From Actinomycetota bacterium (lineage in GTDB: Bacteria > Actinomycetota > Acidimicrobiia > Acidimicrobiales > Ilumatobacteraceae): 15,391 bases of DNA. Location of the stretch: NCBI GenBank assembly GCA_005793785.1, contig SXPW01000082.1:1-15391 (forward strand), in the 5' to 3' direction. The position numbers were made by a program, and so were the translations under genes. The notes beneath the pieces are model-generated. The model saw nothing but the letters and a program-made list of their open reading frames with translations. It made no database searches and was not told where the DNA came from. Each line of letters begins with the position of its first letter. The stretch's first letter is position 1. Positions 13,452 through 15,391 of the stretch are shown in pieces.

Positions 13452-13886
13452 ATGGCAGCACCAATCGGTCCGTACACACCCGTAGTTCGCGCGGGAGACT
13501 GGGTGATCGTTTCCGGTCAACTGGGTTTGCGCGACGGAAGCCTCGTCGAGGGCGGTGTCAAGTCACAGACGACCCAAGCCATGGCGAATCTGAAATCACA
13601 ATTGGAGAGCGTCGGCGCGTCGTTGAACGACGTCGTCAAGACGCTCTGCTTCCTCACCGACATGGATACGTTTGCCACGTTCAACGAGGCGTATGTGGCA
13701 GGTTTCGGTTCACATCGTCCCGCGCGAAGCACCATCGGAGTCGCTTCTCTGCCGGCGAACGGCGCAGTGGAAATCGAGGCCTGGGCGTACGTCCCACAGA
13801 CGAGGAGCAGCAAGTCGGCGACACAGCCTTCCACCTTGAAACGACCGAAGGCGACCACCAAGAAGTCCGCAAAGCGCAGGAAGTGA
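13452..13886 (+). CDS. ridA: RidA family enamine/imine deaminase with basic C-terminal tail
   Basis: RidA proteins hydrolyse reactive enamine/imine intermediates such as 2-aminoacrylate from PLP enzymes. The protein is 144 residues. The RidA fold occupies 1-116: GPYTPVVRAGDWVIVSGQLG (6-25), LESVGASLNDVVKTLCFLTDM (51-71), FNEAYVAGF (77-85), and RPARSTIGVASLP (89-101), where Arg92 corresponds to the carboxylate-binding Arg of active RidA; VEIEAWA (106-112) carries the conserved acidic residues. Residues 117-144 form a Lys/Arg/Ser/Thr-rich tail absent from typical RidA of about 128 residues. The start is ATG, with no ribosome-binding site but a TAGCCT hexamer. A small membrane protein and a deaminase follow with 4 bases of gap and a stop/start overlap. 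Confidence 0.9.
   Translation: MAAPIGPYTPVVRAGDWVIVSGQLGLRDGSLVEGGVKSQTTQAMANLKSQLESVGASLNDVVKTLCFLTDMDTFATFNEAYVAGFGSHRPARSTIGVASLPANGAVEIEAWAYVPQTRSSKSATQPSTLKRPKATTKKSAKRRK
13878..13883 (+). promoter_or_regulatory. Ribosome-binding site for the small membrane protein
   Basis: AGGAAG, at the end of ridA, stands 7 bases before the GTG at 13891. It is one of the few good ribosome-binding sites in the window and supports translation of the small gene. Confidence 0.55.
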
Positions 13887-13890
13887 CGAA

Positions 13891-14046
13891 GTGGCTGGGG
13901 CTCTCGTCCTCGTTGCGGTGCTACTCGCATTCCCCGTGCTGGTCGGTTTGGGAACGGTCGTCATTGCCGCAATCCTCGGTGAATCGCTCCACCGTGATGC
14001 CCGCGTGCGCAACGAAGCGAGCGAACTGCTCGAGCTGAATACCTGA
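13891..14046 (+). CDS. Small single-pass membrane protein (51 residues), unknown function
   Basis: A short gene filling the gap between ridA and the deaminase. Its GTG lies 4 bases after the ridA stop behind AGGAAG, and its TGA overlaps the likely start of the deaminase. Residues 3-30 (GALVLVAVLLAFPVLVGLGT, then VVIAAILG) form one long hydrophobic helix with a central Pro15. The C-terminal 20 residues are charged, with Glu and Arg (ESLHRDARVRNEASELLELN). I do not recognise the family. The positive-inside rule is not decisive. Location between two metabolite-repair type enzymes suggests co-expression, not necessarily a shared function. Confidence 0.65.
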   Translation: MAGALVLVAVLLAFPVLVGLGTVVIAAILGESLHRDARVRNEASELLELNT

Positions 14047-15391
14047 CTCAGCGATCGGTCGACGACCTCGTCATTCACTCGGCGCGTCTCGTCGCCACGA
14101 TGGACGCGCAACGACGCGAGATCGCAAACGGCTGGGTGGCGATTACCAACGGTCTGGTGAGTTCACTTGGTGCGGGAACGCCGCCACCGGCCACGCAGAG
14201 CATCGACGCCGCGGGATGCCTCGTGACGCCGGGACTCATCAACGTGCACCATCACCTGTACCAGAACCTCACTCGCGCCTACGGACCGATGACCAATTCG
14301 GCGCTCTTTGGTTGGCTGAGGACGCTGTATCCACTGTGGAGCAGCCTCAACGAAGAGTCGGCGTACGTGTCGGCGTGGGTCGGTTTGGCCGAATTGGCGA
14401 TGTCGGGCTGCACGACGTCATCGGACCATCTGTATCTGCATCCCCGCGGCGGTGGCGACTTGCTGTCGGCGGAGATTGCCGCCGCACGGGACCTCGGTAT
14501 GAGGTTCCATCCCACGTACGGGTCGATGTCGTTGTCGGAAAAGGACGGTGGATTGCCACCTGACGGCGTCGTGCGGGATCACGACGAGATTCTGTCCGCG
14601 AGCGAACTCGCAGTGTCGACGCATCATGACCGTGGCCACGGTGCAATGGTGCGCGTTGCGCTCGCCCCGTGTTCTCCGTTCAGCGTGACGAAGCAATTGA
14701 TGATCGACTCGGCACTACTCGCGAAACGGCTCGACGTGCGCCTCCACACCCACTTTGCCGAGAACGTCGAGGACGATGCGTACTCGTTGGAGAAGTTCGG
14801 TTGTCGACCGACTCAGTATCTCGAGGACGTTGGTTGGCTGCACGACCGTGTCTGGCTCGCGCACTGTGTGACCCCCGACGATGCCGAGGTGCGAAGACTC
14901 GGTGCGGCGAGGGTGGGCGTTGCGCACTGCCCGAGTAGCAACATGATTCTTGCCTCGGGAATTGCACCGGTCGTCAAGTTGCGATCCGCCGGAGTGAGCG
15001 TTGGACTCGGCGTCGACGGTTCATCATCGGCTGATTCGGCATCGCTCTGGTTGGAGGCGCGTCAAGCGATGTTGGTCGCCAAGTTGGTGAGTGGTGCCGA
15101 CGCGGGTACCGCACGTATGTCGCTGGAGATTGCCACACGCGGAGGCGCCGGATGCCTCGGGCGAATCGGGGAGATTGGTGAACTCAGCGTCGGAGCGGTT
15201 GGTGACGTCGTCGTCTGGTCGCTCGATGGCCCGCAGTTTGCCGGCGTCGTCGACGATCCCATCGAGGGTTGGCTGCGGTGCGGCCCGACGAGTGCCAAAC
15301 ACACGATCGTGCATGGTCGTTCGGTGGTGCGGAACCATCAATTGGTGAGCGACAAGGTCGACGAGATGCTGAGCGCCCACTCACGCCTTGC
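14043..15391 (+). CDS. Amidohydrolase, 8-oxoguanine deaminase type (TrzA/AtzB-like), partial: C-terminus off the right edge
   Basis: A metal-dependent deaminase of the guanine/8-oxoguanine/s-triazine group; 8-oxoguanine deaminase converts 8-oxoguanine to uric acid. About 449 residues are visible, so probably only a few are missing. The N-terminal strand DLVIHSARLVATMDAQ leads to VTPGLINVHHHLYQNLTRAYGP, with metal ligands His69 and His71; further ligands are His237 in LHTHFAEN (with Glu240), His274 in LAHCV, and Asp325 in GLGVDGSSSADS. The HHHLYQNLTRA block is the reason for preferring 8-oxoguanine deaminase. A frame stop at 13995 and the lack of ATG, GTG or TTG before the conserved first strand leave a CTG at 14043, whose TGA overlap with the small gene (CTGA) suggests coupled translation. 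Starting at the ATG at 14100 would cut off that strand. The substrate is inferred. Confidence 0.85.
   Translation, partial: MTQRSVDDLVIHSARLVATMDAQRREIANGWVAITNGLVSSLGAGTPPPATQSIDAAGCLVTPGLINVHHHLYQNLTRAYGPMTNSALFGWLRTLYPLWSSLNEESAYVSAWVGLAELAMSGCTTSSDHLYLHPRGGGDLLSAEIAAARDLGMRFHPTYGSMSLSEKDGGLPPDGVVRDHDEILSASELAVSTHHDRGHGAMVRVALAPCSPFSVTKQLMIDSALLAKRLDVRLHTHFAENVEDDAYSLEKFGCRPTQYLEDVGWLHDRVWLAHCVTPDDAEVRRLGAARVGVAHCPSSNMILASGIAPVVKLRSAGVSVGLGVDGSSSADSASLWLEARQAMLVAKLVSGADAGTARMSLEIATRGGAGCLGRIGEIGELSVGAVGDVVVWSLDGPQFAGVVDDPIEGWLRCGPTSAKHTIVHGRSVVRNHQLVSDKVDEMLSAHSRL

Noticed and set aside
14100..14102. ATG as the start of the deaminase
   Set aside because: It would remove the first conserved strand (DLVIHSARLVAT) and leave a 53-base gap after the small gene; the CTG at 14043 fits the family better.
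1..15391. Mobile elements, CRISPR arrays, toxin-antitoxin or phage-defence systems
   Set aside because: Every gene-sized region is explained by housekeeping or metabolic genes; no direct repeats with spacers, transposase motifs or integrase near the tRNA were seen.

Overview
This is an ordinary, densely packed chromosomal segment of a high-GC bacterium, most likely an actinobacterium and perhaps of the Acidimicrobiia type (inference). The reasons are an actinobacterial-style ethylmalonyl-CoA mutase (PWLMRTYSGHS N-terminus), an aspartokinase with an internal beta-subunit start at codon 251, frequent GTG starts, and many start codons lying directly behind a TANNNT -10 element, which suggests widespread leaderless transcription. 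I see no insertion sequence, phage gene, CRISPR array or defence island. No stretch longer than 300 bases lacks a gene.

Layout. On the minus strand at the left are a 3-hydroxybutyryl-CoA dehydrogenase, then aat (leucyl/phenylalanyl-tRNA-protein transferase), then an ethylmalonyl-CoA mutase that runs off the left edge. The two acyl-CoA enzymes belong to butyryl/crotonyl-CoA metabolism and the ethylmalonyl-CoA pathway; aat is an N-degron enzyme placed between them. A divergent tyrosine phosphatase follows. It converges on a membrane-anchored cyclophilin, and a short hairpin lies between their stop codons.

The centre carries lysC (aspartokinase, alpha and predicted beta subunits), a SAM methyltransferase and asd, which together cover the first and second steps of the aspartate amino-acid family pathway with a methyltransferase wedged between. 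Next come tRNA-Pro(CGG), a stand-alone receiver-domain protein, a divergent NfeD-family membrane protein whose protease domain looks degenerate, and a Nudix hydrolase of the NUDT19-like type.

The right part holds a divergent Fe-S assembly pair (Mrp-type P-loop carrier and A-type carrier), a Tat-type lipoprotein with a thioredoxin-like domain, and divergently from it ridA, a 51-residue membrane protein and an amidohydrolase of the 8-oxoguanine deaminase type, cut by the right edge very near its C-terminus.

The most interesting signal is not one gene but a shared promoter grammar. Twelve genes, including every gene that opens a transcription unit, have a TANNNT hexamer (often GGTAGNNT or TAGCCT) ending 6-9 bases before the start codon, with no room for a normal leader. 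Five of the six other genes are reached through short gaps or stop/start overlaps; aat sits 40 bases downstream of its neighbour but has a G-rich ribosome-binding site. Two genes (aat and the deaminase) appear to use CTG start codons.
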